This document shows positions 1 to 7,418 of a DNA stretch of 36,255 nt, one piece after another; position 1 is the first letter of the stretch; each line of letters opens with the position of its first letter. A program made the translations under genes and the position numbers. Below the pieces are notes generated by a model. The model saw only the letters and a program-made list of their open reading frames with translations, had not been told where the DNA came from and did no database searches. Source of the DNA: Parcubacteria group bacterium (GTDB lineage Bacteria; Patescibacteriota; Minisyncoccia; Phycocordibacterales; JABMOB01). Where the stretch lies: the NCBI GenBank assembly GCA_013204345.1, contig JABMOB010000028.1:1-36255 (forward strand), read 5' to 3'.

Positions 1-142
1 AATGTAATTTTATTTAAAAAACAATAAATTTTTAATTTATTTTTAATTCAATATATTGAAATACTACGATATATCGTAGTATTTCAATATATTGAATTAA
101 AAATAAATTAAAAATTTATTGTTTTTTAAATAAAATTACATT
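1..142. repeat. 142-bp perfect inverted repeat at window edge
   Basis: Bases 1-71 are the exact reverse complement of bases 72-142, with no spacer. The centre is CGATATATCG (67-76), nested in a longer A+T-rich palindrome, and CAATATATTG occurs once in each arm. The repeat begins exactly at base 1. It may therefore be a fold-back produced at a contig end, or a real cruciform whose outer part is cut off. No gene lies in it. Confidence 0.97.
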
Positions 143-166
143 AAATTTTTTAAAAAATATCTTACT

Positions 167-195
167 TTGATTAACCTGAGCATGAGGTTTATACT
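167..195 (+). promoter_or_regulatory. Promoter of rarA (leaderless)
   Basis: There is a -35 TTGATT at 167-172, a 17-base spacer and a -10 TATACT at 190-195. The ATG at 203 lies 7 bases after the -10 box, where transcription should begin, so the mRNA is probably leaderless. This excludes the longer reading frame that opens at 167 inside the -35 box. Confidence 0.7.
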
Positions 196-202
196 GGTAT
201 GT

Positions 203-1351
203 ATGGAACCACTTGCTTCAAAAATTAGGCCAAAAAACCTAAAGGAATTCGTCGGACAGAGCCATCTGGTGGCCAAAGGAAAGCCTTTAAATATTGCTAT
301 TTCCGAGAAGCATCTTTTCTCTTTTGTGTTGTGGGGGCCTCCGGGTGTTGGAAAAACTACTTTAGCTAGAATATATGCCGAGGCTGTAAATGCTGATTTT
401 ACTCCACTTTCTGCTGTGTCGGCGGGTAAAGATGATATAAGGGCTATTGTTTCGAAACCTGAAATTCTCGGTAAGCCCAAACTTCTTTTTCTTGATGAAA
501 TACATCGTTTCAATAAAGCTCAGCAAGATTTCCTCTTACCTTTTGTGGAGACGGGTCAGCTTACACTTATCGGTGCAACGACCGAGAACCCAAGTTTTGA
601 GGTTATTTCGCCACTTCTTTCTCGTTGTAGAGTTTTTGTACTGAATGATTTATCACCTGAAGAGATTGTCAAAATTATTGATAGAACGAAAATAAAAATG
701 CCCAAAGACGCAAAAGAGTGGATCTCTAGTTTTGCAAATGGTGATGCGCGTCAAGCCATCGGTCTTTTGGAGAACACTATCAAACTCTATGCCAAGATCA
801 CTGTCAAGACCTTGACAGACACTTTGCAAAGTAAGTTTTTGCGTTTTGATAAAAAGGGTGAGGAACACTACAACACCATAAGCGCTTTTATAAAAAGTAT
901 GAGAGCTAGCCAGCCGGACGCTGCTCTGTATTATTTGTCGCGGATGATTGATTCTGGCGAAGACCCTATTTTTATCGCTCGCAGAATGGTTGTTTTTGCC
1001 TCGGAAGATGTCGGTATGGCTCAGCCCACAGCTCTCGTGGTAGCCAACGAAGTTTTTCGTGCCGTGGAGACTATCGGTTTGCCCGAAGCGGGAATCAATC
1101 TGGCTCACGGAGTTGTTTATCTATGTTTGGCGCCAAAAGATAGGGGGTCGTATGAGGCGTATATGTCGGCTATGGCTGATGTAAAAAAGTTTGGCAATCT
1201 ACCTATTCCACTAATGATACGAAATGCACCGACGAAACTTATGGAAAGTCTGGGCTATGGTGGAGGATACGAACAATATACATCAAAAGATTTTTTACCA
1301 GAAAAGCTCAAAAACAAAAAGTATTTTAAAGGGAGGAAAGAAAAGAAATAA
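203..1351 (+). CDS. rarA: Replication-associated recombination protein A (RarA/MgsA AAA+ ATPase)
   Basis: This AAA+ ATPase of the clamp-loader-like RarA/WRNIP1 family acts at stalled replication forks. The N-terminus carries the family signature (PLASKIRPKNLKEFVGQ). It is followed by Walker A (GPPGVGKTT), Walker B (LLFLDEIHRF) and a sensor-1 stretch (GATTENPSF). The C-terminal half has the family's tetramerisation-type region (MIDSGEDPIFIARRMVVFAS, then a GINLAHGVVYLCLAPKD stretch). At 382 aa it is slightly shorter than typical enterobacterial RarA. ATG 203 is chosen over the ORF opening at 167 because a clear promoter overlaps that longer start and because homologues begin near the PLA motif. 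It is followed by xseA after 38 bases, which has its own promoter. Confidence 0.95.
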   Translation: MEPLASKIRPKNLKEFVGQSHLVAKGKPLNIAISEKHLFSFVLWGPPGVGKTTLARIYAEAVNADFTPLSAVSAGKDDIRAIVSKPEILGKPKLLFLDEIHRFNKAQQDFLLPFVETGQLTLIGATTENPSFEVISPLLSRCRVFVLNDLSPEEIVKIIDRTKIKMPKDAKEWISSFANGDARQAIGLLENTIKLYAKITVKTLTDTLQSKFLRFDKKGEEHYNTISAFIKSMRASQPDAALYYLSRMIDSGEDPIFIARRMVVFASEDVGMAQPTALVVANEVFRAVETIGLPEAGINLAHGVVYLCLAPKDRGSYEAYMSAMADVKKFGNLPIPLMIRNAPTKLMESLGYGGGYEQYTSKDFLPEKLKNKKYFKGRKEKK

Positions 1352-1377
1352 ATTTTATCCAAGTAGCTTTTTTCTGG

Positions 1378-1383
1378 TATAGT
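1378..1383 (+). promoter_or_regulatory. -10 box of xseA (leaderless)
   Basis: TATAGT ends 6 bases before the xseA ATG, so transcription probably starts at the start codon. No convincing -35 is visible. Confidence 0.5.
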
Positions 1384-1389
1384 TATTTT

Positions 1390-2694
1390 ATGTCCAAAAA
1401 ATCTGAGGATAAAGATAGTAAAAATTCCACACTGTTTTCCACCGTAGAGGAGACGATTTTTTCTGTGAGTGATTATTTGGATATTTTGAATGGCTCACTA
1501 AAAAAAGCTAAGGCACGGGTACAAGGAGAGATATCCGGTTTGCAAATGTATGAGGGACGAAGTTATTTATACTTTTCCGTAAAAGATAAAGATGACGATA
1601 GTACTATCAAATGTTTTATGTGGAAGTCGGCCTACAGGCTTAGTGGAGTGGAACTAAAGGAGGGAATTGAAGTCGTTGTTTCTTGTTTCCCGGCAATATA
1701 CAAGCCGAACGGCAGTATTTCTCTCCAGATTGAAACGGTAGAGCTCGTAGGCCTTGGTGCTTTGAAAATTGCCTATGACAAACTAAAACTTAAGCTTGAA
1801 AAAGAAGGAATATTTGATGAGAGCACAAAAAGAAAGATTCCGGAATTGGTCCAAAATATCGGTGTCATAACCTCAAAAAATGGCGCGGTTATAAACGATT
1901 TTTTAAGCAATATTGGCAAATTTGGTTTTCATATAAAATTTATTGATTCGCGGGTGGAGGGGCAAATTGCTGTGAAAGATCTACTTGGGGCTGTTAAAAC
2001 TTTCAGAAAACAAAATATAGATGTGCTAGTCATTATGCGTGGTGGGGGATCGTTGGAGTCTTTTCTGGCTTTCAATAATGAGGCTCTCGTGCGTGCTGTA
2101 AAAGATTTTCCAGCGCCTGTACTTACTGGTATTGGGCATGATAAAGATATTTCGTTAGTAGCTTTAGCGTCGGACAGAAATGTTTCTACTCCCACAGCGG
2201 TGGCGGAGCTTTTAAACAGGCCATGGGCCGAAGCTCTTTCTCGGCTTGATTTGTATGAAAACCAAATTTTATCTACTTTTGTTGGTGCTTTAAATGAGGC
2301 AAGATTTAGTGTAGAAAAAGCAACTTCTATAATTCAAGACACATTCAACTCTATATTTAGCGATTATCGGCAGAAAGAGTCGGCTGTTTTGCGTGCTTAT
2401 GCAAAAATCGAGCACTCCATAGGTGAGGTAGAAAGAAATATAAAAGAGAAGGCCAGACTTTTACTTATTGCGTCATCTTCTATTATTTCCAAACAGAGAG
2501 ATTACTTAAAAAATGCAGAAAAAATACTGAATTTAAATGATCCAATGAGGCAATTGAGGCTTGGCTATAGTATCGTAAGGTCTGGTGAGAAGTTGATAAA
2601 AAGTGTTAAGGATGTTCAAGTGGGGGAAAATATTGATGTTTCAGTCTCGGATGGTAGGATTAAGTCACAGGTCTATAAAGTCGAAAGTTTATAA
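1390..2694 (+). CDS. xseA: Exodeoxyribonuclease VII large subunit
   Basis: This is the catalytic subunit of exonuclease VII, which degrades single-stranded DNA and pairs with XseB. An N-terminal OB-fold spans roughly residues 20-120 (ARVQGEISGLQMYEGRSYLYF). The nuclease core follows, with the conserved MRGGGSLESFLAFNNEALVRA-type region split across residues ~215-235 and the TGIGHDKDISLVALASD and STPTAVAEL motifs. A long helical coiled-coil part and the C-terminal LRLGYSIVRSG motif end the protein. The length (434 aa) is normal. It is followed by xseB after 23 bases, consistent with one transcription unit. Its last codons and 3' flank (about 2670-2697) form a short AAAGTC-rich string that resembles intergenic sequence near 19213-19250. 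Confidence 0.95.
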   Translation: MSKKSEDKDSKNSTLFSTVEETIFSVSDYLDILNGSLKKAKARVQGEISGLQMYEGRSYLYFSVKDKDDDSTIKCFMWKSAYRLSGVELKEGIEVVVSCFPAIYKPNGSISLQIETVELVGLGALKIAYDKLKLKLEKEGIFDESTKRKIPELVQNIGVITSKNGAVINDFLSNIGKFGFHIKFIDSRVEGQIAVKDLLGAVKTFRKQNIDVLVIMRGGGSLESFLAFNNEALVRAVKDFPAPVLTGIGHDKDISLVALASDRNVSTPTAVAELLNRPWAEALSRLDLYENQILSTFVGALNEARFSVEKATSIIQDTFNSIFSDYRQKESAVLRAYAKIEHSIGEVERNIKEKARLLLIASSSIISKQRDYLKNAEKILNLNDPMRQLRLGYSIVRSGEKLIKSVKDVQVGENIDVSVSDGRIKSQVYKVESL

Positions 2695-2717
2695 AGATAA
2701 AATAAAAAACCAGATTC

Positions 2718-2939
2718 ATGTCTAAGCAAAATCAAAATTTAAATGAATTGTTAAAAAAGCTCGGCACAATCGTCTCCTGGTTTGAGAGTCAGGATGAAGT
2801 TGACGTAGAGAAAGGTTTGGAACATGTAAAAGAAGGTGCCAAGTTGATCAAAGCTTCTCGGGAGCGTTTGAAAGATATCGAGAATGAATTTCAGGAAATA
2901 AAGAAGGATATTGTAGAAGACTCCAAAGATGCTGTATAA
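2718..2939 (+). CDS. xseB: Exodeoxyribonuclease VII small subunit
   Basis: This is the probable small subunit of exonuclease VII, which forms helical supports around XseA. The 73-aa protein is almost entirely helical and charged, with the family pattern of an early LGTIVSWFE segment followed by LEHVKEGAKLIKASRERL, matching the XseB 'LEEALKLYEEGVKLIKEC' region in spacing. It lies 23 bases downstream of xseA in the same direction, the usual gene order, which supports the call. Sequence conservation alone is modest. No clear Shine-Dalgarno is visible, as for most backbone genes here. Confidence 0.85.
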   Translation: MSKQNQNLNELLKKLGTIVSWFESQDEVDVEKGLEHVKEGAKLIKASRERLKDIENEFQEIKKDIVEDSKDAV

Positions 2940-2988
2940 TTAGATATAGTTTAGGTCGTTTTATTAATGTAATAAATATAAAAAATAT

Positions 2989-3132
2989 ATGACAGACGAA
3001 TTAGAACAAGATCAAGTCGACGAAGTATGTGATTGTGGTTCAGGTGAAAAGTCAAAAGAGTGTTGTAAAAAGGAAGATAAATGCTCTTGTGGTTCTGGTA
3101 AGGAGACAGCTGATTGTTGTGGTGCGAATTAA
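2989..3132 (+). CDS. 47-aa protein with two CxCGSG...CC zinc-binding-like motifs
   Basis: A short gene: an acidic start (MTDELEQDQVDEV) followed by two copies of a SEC-C-like metal motif, CDCGSGEKSKECC and CSCGSGKETADCC. SEC-C motifs (CxC...CC/HC) bind zinc and normally sit at the C-terminus of SecA and other proteins. A free protein consisting only of two copies is unusual, and its partner is unknown. The reading frame is supported by the perfect spacing of both motifs and by a strong hairpin terminator just after the stop. It could also be a small metal-buffering or nucleic-acid-associated protein. No function can be assigned. Confidence 0.8.
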   Translation: MTDELEQDQVDEVCDCGSGEKSKECCKKEDKCSCGSGKETADCCGAN

Positions 3133-3138
3133 CATAAA

Positions 3139-3179
3139 GTTAAAAACAGCCCCGAGATAATCTCGGGATTGTTTTTAAC
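3139..3179. terminator. Strong two-tier hairpin, likely bidirectional terminator
   Basis: An outer 10-bp stem (GTTAAAAACA / TGTTTTTAAC) encloses a 7-bp CCCGAGA / TCTCGGG stem with a TAA loop. The T-rich outer 3' arm serves as the U-tract. It ends the mini-protein transcript before the LUD gene. Confidence 0.8.
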
Positions 3180-3216
3180 AGGTATGTATACTTTATAGGC
3201 TATTATTTTAAAAAAT

Positions 3217-3825
3217 ATGAATTATCTTAAAAAAGCTACAAAAAGTTCTATAAATAAAACGATTAAATTTCTAATAAAAAATGGTTTTGATGCAGAGCTT
3301 GTTCCCAATGGTTTAGAGGCAAAAAAAAGAGTATTAAAACTTATCCCTAAAAATTCATCCGTAATGACTATGACCTCGGTTACTTTAGATGCTTTAGGTA
3401 TTCCAGAGGCTATAGAAAAAAGTGGACAATTTGAATTTATCCGCAATAAACTTGCCAAGCTTGATCAAAAAACAAAAGGTCAAGAAATGAAAAAATTAGC
3501 CTCTGTGCCAGATGTTGCTATTGGTAGTGTTCATGCTTTGACTATGGACGGTAAAATAATGATTGCCTCGGCTACTGGTAGTCAGTTACCAGCTTATGTT
3601 TATGGTGCTTCAAAGGTTATTTTTGTTGTTGGTACGCAAAAAATCGTCAAAAATTTGGAAGATGGAATGAAAAGAATATACGAACACATCTTACCTTTGG
3701 AGAGTGAGCGGGCTAAGAAAGCTTATGGTGTATCGGGTAGTTCGGTCAATAAACTTCTCGTTTTAAATAAAGAAACCCCCGGAAGGATATCTGTAGTTTT
3801 TGTAGACGAAGTTTTAGGGTTTTAG
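3217..3825 (+). CDS. LUD domain protein (LutC/YkgG-like, DUF162)
   Basis: A stand-alone LUD domain protein of 202 aa. The family includes LutC, linked to lactate oxidation in other bacteria, but free LUD proteins in small genomes have no firm role. Visible family features are the N-terminal helical segment, a VMTMTSVTLDALGI strand-helix unit, the DVAIGSVHALTMDGKIMIASATGSQ region and the C-terminal VVGTQKIVKNLEDGMKRI and RISVVFVDEVLGF stretches. No lutA/lutB partners (iron-sulfur proteins) are in the window, so lactate use is not supported. The gene's 3' end overlaps the 3' end of the convergent phosphorylase gene by 4 bases. Confidence 0.85.
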   Translation: MNYLKKATKSSINKTIKFLIKNGFDAELVPNGLEAKKRVLKLIPKNSSVMTMTSVTLDALGIPEAIEKSGQFEFIRNKLAKLDQKTKGQEMKKLASVPDVAIGSVHALTMDGKIMIASATGSQLPAYVYGASKVIFVVGTQKIVKNLEDGMKRIYEHILPLESERAKKAYGVSGSSVNKLLVLNKETPGRISVVFVDEVLGF

Positions 3826-5492
3826 TTTGCGTTTGGGTTATTGGTCTGATTTTTTATAATAGGTATATACAATTTCTCTATATACTCTTCGAGCATTCTT
3901 TTTGCACTAAAATCATTTTGTATTAATTCGCGAGAGTTTTTCATATATTTTTTCCATATCTTTTTCGTTGGGTCATTATAATACAGAGGTACTATTTCTT
4001 TCTCAAGTTTTAGTAACAAATCATCAGATATTTTTTCGTTATCTAATAACCACCCTTTCTCTTTCAAATCAACCTCATAAATCCATCCATCATTTGTAGA
4101 TAATGGCAGAGAACCATTTAGAGCTGCTTTCATACCGCTTGTCCCGCAAGCTTCAAGACCAACCATTGGTGTGTTGAGCCATACGTCTGTACCAGCCACA
4201 AGGACCTGGGCGAGTTCAAGGCTGTATTCTGGTAGAAGTACAAGAATTCCTTTTAAAGGTCCTTCACTTAGCTTTTGTAATTTAGATACAAATTGATTAT
4301 CTTTGCTGTCTGTTTCAAATGGCCCGGAGATAACTATACGTATCTCTTTCCCGGTTTTTTCGGCTATTTTTTTTAATTTTTCCGCTTGTTCAAAAAGTGC
4401 AAGTGGTCTTTTGTACAAAATAAGACGCCTCGCCCAGCCTATTAGTAATGTATTTTCGTCCCATTTTTCTCCGTGAATTTTTTCTATTATATTCAAAAGT
4501 AATTGTTTGTTTTTTTGATGTTGTAAATAAATATTTTCCGTATCGTCTGTACAAAGCCGGTCCCATCGGTCTATGTGTATACCATTTGTCACATGATCTA
4601 TATCAAAATTCTCCCATATTTCTTCAGCTTTGTTTTTGTGTAGAAGACTTACGGCGTTTGTTTTACCTGATACACGTAAGGCTAAATTAGTCATCGAAAA
4701 TGAGTCGACTCCTATTCCGTCTCCCAAAGAGAGTAAATCTAGGGCAGGTATACCTATTTCAGTAGAGTATTTGTCTATTATGCTTACAAGTATATCTCTG
4801 TTGAAAAATTCCTGCCCGTCCACTATTAGTGTGTGATTTGAGAAAACTATTTTTTGTTTAGTGCATTTACTTGCTTCAGTAAAATTAACTTTATTTTGTC
4901 GCATTTCTTCAGCGATTAATTCAAAAGAAATAAAAGCAGAATGTCCCTCGTTTAAGTGGTACAAGGATGGCCTTATACCAAGTTTTTTTAACATCCTATA
5001 ACCCCCAATCCCTAGTAGTATTTCTTGTTTTATTCTCATACGCCTGTCTTCCGTATAGAGTTTTTTACTAATGAGTCTGTCTTCTGGATGATTGATTTCT
5101 ATATCTGTGTCTAATAAATATAAAGAAACTGAACCACTTGTCCATATTAAGGTTTGGACATATACTGTTCTACCTTCTATAGGTAAAGAAATTGTAACTG
5201 GTTTGTTGTTCTCGTCTTGTAGAATTTTTAAAGAGATACCTTTTTGTTGGTTGATTTCTTGTAAATCTAAATATTTTCTATTTTTTTGCCCTTTTTTATA
5301 ATTTAGACCAACTGCGACAAAAGGAAATTGCTGTACGTTTGTTTCTAAAAGTAAATCTCCAGCCAATATACCTAATCCACCTGCGTATGTTGGCATGTTG
5401 CTATTCAAGGCAAATTCCATACAAAAATATGCAACTGGATTTTTTTGCCATTCTTTTTTAGACAATTTTTTGTTTTTTATAATACCAAACAT
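3822..5492 (-). CDS. glgP: Alpha-glucan phosphorylase (GT35, short form)
   Basis: This enzyme releases glucose-1-phosphate from glycogen or maltodextrin. The N-terminus has VAYFCMEFALNSNMPTYAGG then LGILAGD, typical of the compact TIGR02094-like phosphorylases. LYHLNEGHSAF and the LILYKRPLALFEQAEKL region follow. Near the C-terminus EACGTSGMKAALNGSLPLS contains the lysine expected to hold pyridoxal phosphate, followed by NDGWIYEV. The length of 556 aa is short against about 800 aa for muscle-type enzymes but fits the compact subfamily. It is the last gene of the minus-strand operon glgA-GH57-GT2-glgP, 36 bases after GT2. It probably mobilises the polymer that glgA makes. Confidence 0.92.
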   Translation of the reverse strand: MFGIIKNKKLSKKEWQKNPVAYFCMEFALNSNMPTYAGGLGILAGDLLLETNVQQFPFVAVGLNYKKGQKNRKYLDLQEINQQKGISLKILQDENNKPVTISLPIEGRTVYVQTLIWTSGSVSLYLLDTDIEINHPEDRLISKKLYTEDRRMRIKQEILLGIGGYRMLKKLGIRPSLYHLNEGHSAFISFELIAEEMRQNKVNFTEASKCTKQKIVFSNHTLIVDGQEFFNRDILVSIIDKYSTEIGIPALDLLSLGDGIGVDSFSMTNLALRVSGKTNAVSLLHKNKAEEIWENFDIDHVTNGIHIDRWDRLCTDDTENIYLQHQKNKQLLLNIIEKIHGEKWDENTLLIGWARRLILYKRPLALFEQAEKLKKIAEKTGKEIRIVISGPFETDSKDNQFVSKLQKLSEGPLKGILVLLPEYSLELAQVLVAGTDVWLNTPMVGLEACGTSGMKAALNGSLPLSTNDGWIYEVDLKEKGWLLDNEKISDDLLLKLEKEIVPLYYNDPTKKIWKKYMKNSRELIQNDFSAKRMLEEYIEKLYIPIIKNQTNNPNAN

Positions 5493-5528
5493 AATCTTTG
5501 TTAAAAACTTTTCTGAGAAGTCATTATT

Positions 5529-6272
5529 TTATAATGCAATTTTTCTCTTCGCCAACTCCTCAGAGTACTTTTCTTTTAAGGAATCAACTAAACGTAGGTG
5601 ATCCTCTGTCGTTATGCTGTTGGATAGATTTGAATCATGAAAACGATGGATGTGAGTTATAAAAGGAACACGCATTGGAAGGTAATTGAGAAAAAGAAAT
5701 CGGACGAAAAGATCCAAATCTTGGTCAATTGGACGTTGCGTGTCAAAACCTCCAGCTTCAGAAAAGATATTTCTCTTGAAAAAGACACTACTTTGAATGA
5801 AATGCTCACCTTTGAAAATTGCAGTTAGCATGTCCTCTATAGATTTAAAATTCCATCCGTAATAATCTTTACCTATGAGATATCTTCTATCATTATCCAT
5901 TCGAAGAAAATCTCCGATAAACCATTCGGTGTTTGGGTGTGCGATTGCGCTGGTAGCAAAATTATACAGGGTTCGTTGTAGCATTAGATCATCGTGATCA
6001 ATCATAAAAATATAATCTCCCTCGGCTTTTTCCATCAAAAAATTTCTACCATATGATGGCCCTCCTTTATTTTCGTCGCTCCTGAAGTATCTTATATTTT
6101 TCCAAGTATGATTTACAAAAAGTTCTGGGGTACCATCTGTCGACCCGTCATCATAAATAAGATGCTCGTACTCTATGTCCAAAGGGCTAGTGATGCTTTT
6201 TTGTATGCTCTCTATTGTTTCCCTTAGGTATTTTTTTTGATTGTATGTACAGGTTATTATTGATATTTTCAT
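5529..6272 (-). CDS. Family 2 glycosyltransferase
   Basis: A GT-A fold, GT2-type sugar transferase of 247 aa. It starts ISIITCTYNQKKYLRETIESI (nucleotide-binding strand), then YEHLIYDDGSTDGTPELF, and has the metal-binding-like MIDHDDLM and the FDTQRPIDQDLDLFVRFLF acceptor region. The start at 6272 is chosen because its ATG overlaps the GH57 stop codon (ATGA), a sign of translational coupling. The longer frame opening at 6305 runs back into the GH57 gene. The donor and acceptor cannot be read from sequence. Its place between glycogen genes suggests a role in glucan or surface polysaccharide synthesis, but a lipid- or protein-linked acceptor is equally possible. Confidence 0.88.
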   Translation of the reverse strand: MKISIITCTYNQKKYLRETIESIQKSITSPLDIEYEHLIYDDGSTDGTPELFVNHTWKNIRYFRSDENKGGPSYGRNFLMEKAEGDYIFMIDHDDLMLQRTLYNFATSAIAHPNTEWFIGDFLRMDNDRRYLIGKDYYGWNFKSIEDMLTAIFKGEHFIQSSVFFKRNIFSEAGGFDTQRPIDQDLDLFVRFLFLNYLPMRVPFITHIHRFHDSNLSNSITTEDHLRLVDSLKEKYSEELAKRKIAL

Positions 6273-7417
6273 TTTGTTTCTGTGTTTTTCCAATGTTTTT
6301 CCCATATAATATCTCGGATCTGATTGTATAATTTTTCCGCCTTGATCGTGTCTTTTGAGCTATTATCGTCCAATGATCGTACGGTATTTAGAAGTTCTTG
6401 GGCACCTTTCTCTATTTCACTCGGATTCCAAATTTCCGGACGCCATACGTCTAGTTTTTTACCGCTTGCCCACCACCACGAACAACTCGCCAAGCCTTTG
6501 TCAAAATGTTTTCTAGCATGAATATAATTTTTGTCTTGCTCGTGTGCATCTATTTGTGCATTGGCAAATCGGAGTAATTCCCAAAGTTTTTTATGGATTT
6601 TGTTTTTGGGAGAATACCACAAACCATAGTAAATATTTTGCTCCAGTTCGTCTAGGGTACTTTCCCAACTTGCCTGCCTAGGGACAATTTCCTTTTCTGT
6701 GGAAAGCATTTTTACGTACTCTGAAGCTGTAATTGTTGTAATGTATTTGCTCGTAAAGACTTTCTCGTAAAACCCATGGTCTTCTTTGTGCCAGTGTCCA
6801 TACATTTCACCGTCGTGTGCTGTTATCAGATATTTGATATGAAGATCTGTAACGTCTTTTATTATATATTCCGGTGGAAACATTCTTGAAATTTCTCTAT
6901 TCCTGAATATTGCTACAAGACCATTATCTTTTATTGTATAACGTACAGATGGATCAACCTTTTCCTGTAGATGAAGTTCATCAAGAATTATCCAAGAAAA
7001 TCCATTTTCCTTTATGACGTCAGCCACCTCTTTGCTATAAGCCATTTCGGGCAAGAAAAAACCAGAAGGATTGTATGATGATCCAAAAAATTTCTTACAG
7101 ATTTCGCTATTGAGTTTTATTTGTCTGTCTACTTCTTTTGCTGGTAAAAGTGGAAGAATCGGATGATACATAGCGCTTCCGACGAGTTCGATTCTCTGTT
7201 CCTCTACAAATCCTTTGAGTTCATTGATAATATCTTCGTGTTTGTACTTTTCCAATAGATCAAGGAGTGATCCTGAGATATTTAATGTTAGTTTGAGATT
7301 TGGGTACGTGTGAAGAAGCTTGATGATTAGACGATAACTTTCATCAATTATTCGCGTCAGAGTTTCCTCATTCTGGGTGGGGGGTTGATATAGATGTAGG
7401 AAATTAACCCAGTACAT
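6269..7417 (-). CDS. GH57-family glycoside hydrolase (amylase/glucanotransferase type)
   Basis: A GH57 enzyme acting on alpha-1,4/1,6 glucans. It shows the family motif near the N-terminus (NFLHLYQPPTQ), the GFFLPEMAYS segment with the likely nucleophile Glu, and TAHDGEMYGHWH with the likely catalytic Asp. A SCSWWWASG motif follows in the C-terminal helical part. The 382 aa are about one catalytic (beta/alpha)7 barrel plus a short helical tail, without carbohydrate-binding modules. The start is 1 base after the glgA stop and the end overlaps the GT2 start, so it is tightly coupled in the operon. Its specificity (debranching, branching, amylase or 4-alpha-glucanotransferase) cannot be decided by eye. 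No signal peptide is seen, so it is likely cytoplasmic. Confidence 0.92.
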   Translation of the reverse strand: MYWVNFLHLYQPPTQNEETLTRIIDESYRLIIKLLHTYPNLKLTLNISGSLLDLLEKYKHEDIINELKGFVEEQRIELVGSAMYHPILPLLPAKEVDRQIKLNSEICKKFFGSSYNPSGFFLPEMAYSKEVADVIKENGFSWIILDELHLQEKVDPSVRYTIKDNGLVAIFRNREISRMFPPEYIIKDVTDLHIKYLITAHDGEMYGHWHKEDHGFYEKVFTSKYITTITASEYVKMLSTEKEIVPRQASWESTLDELEQNIYYGLWYSPKNKIHKKLWELLRFANAQIDAHEQDKNYIHARKHFDKGLASCSWWWASGKKLDVWRPEIWNPSEIEKGAQELLNTVRSLDDNSSKDTIKAEKLYNQIRDIIWEKHWKNTETK

Positions 7418-7418
7418 T

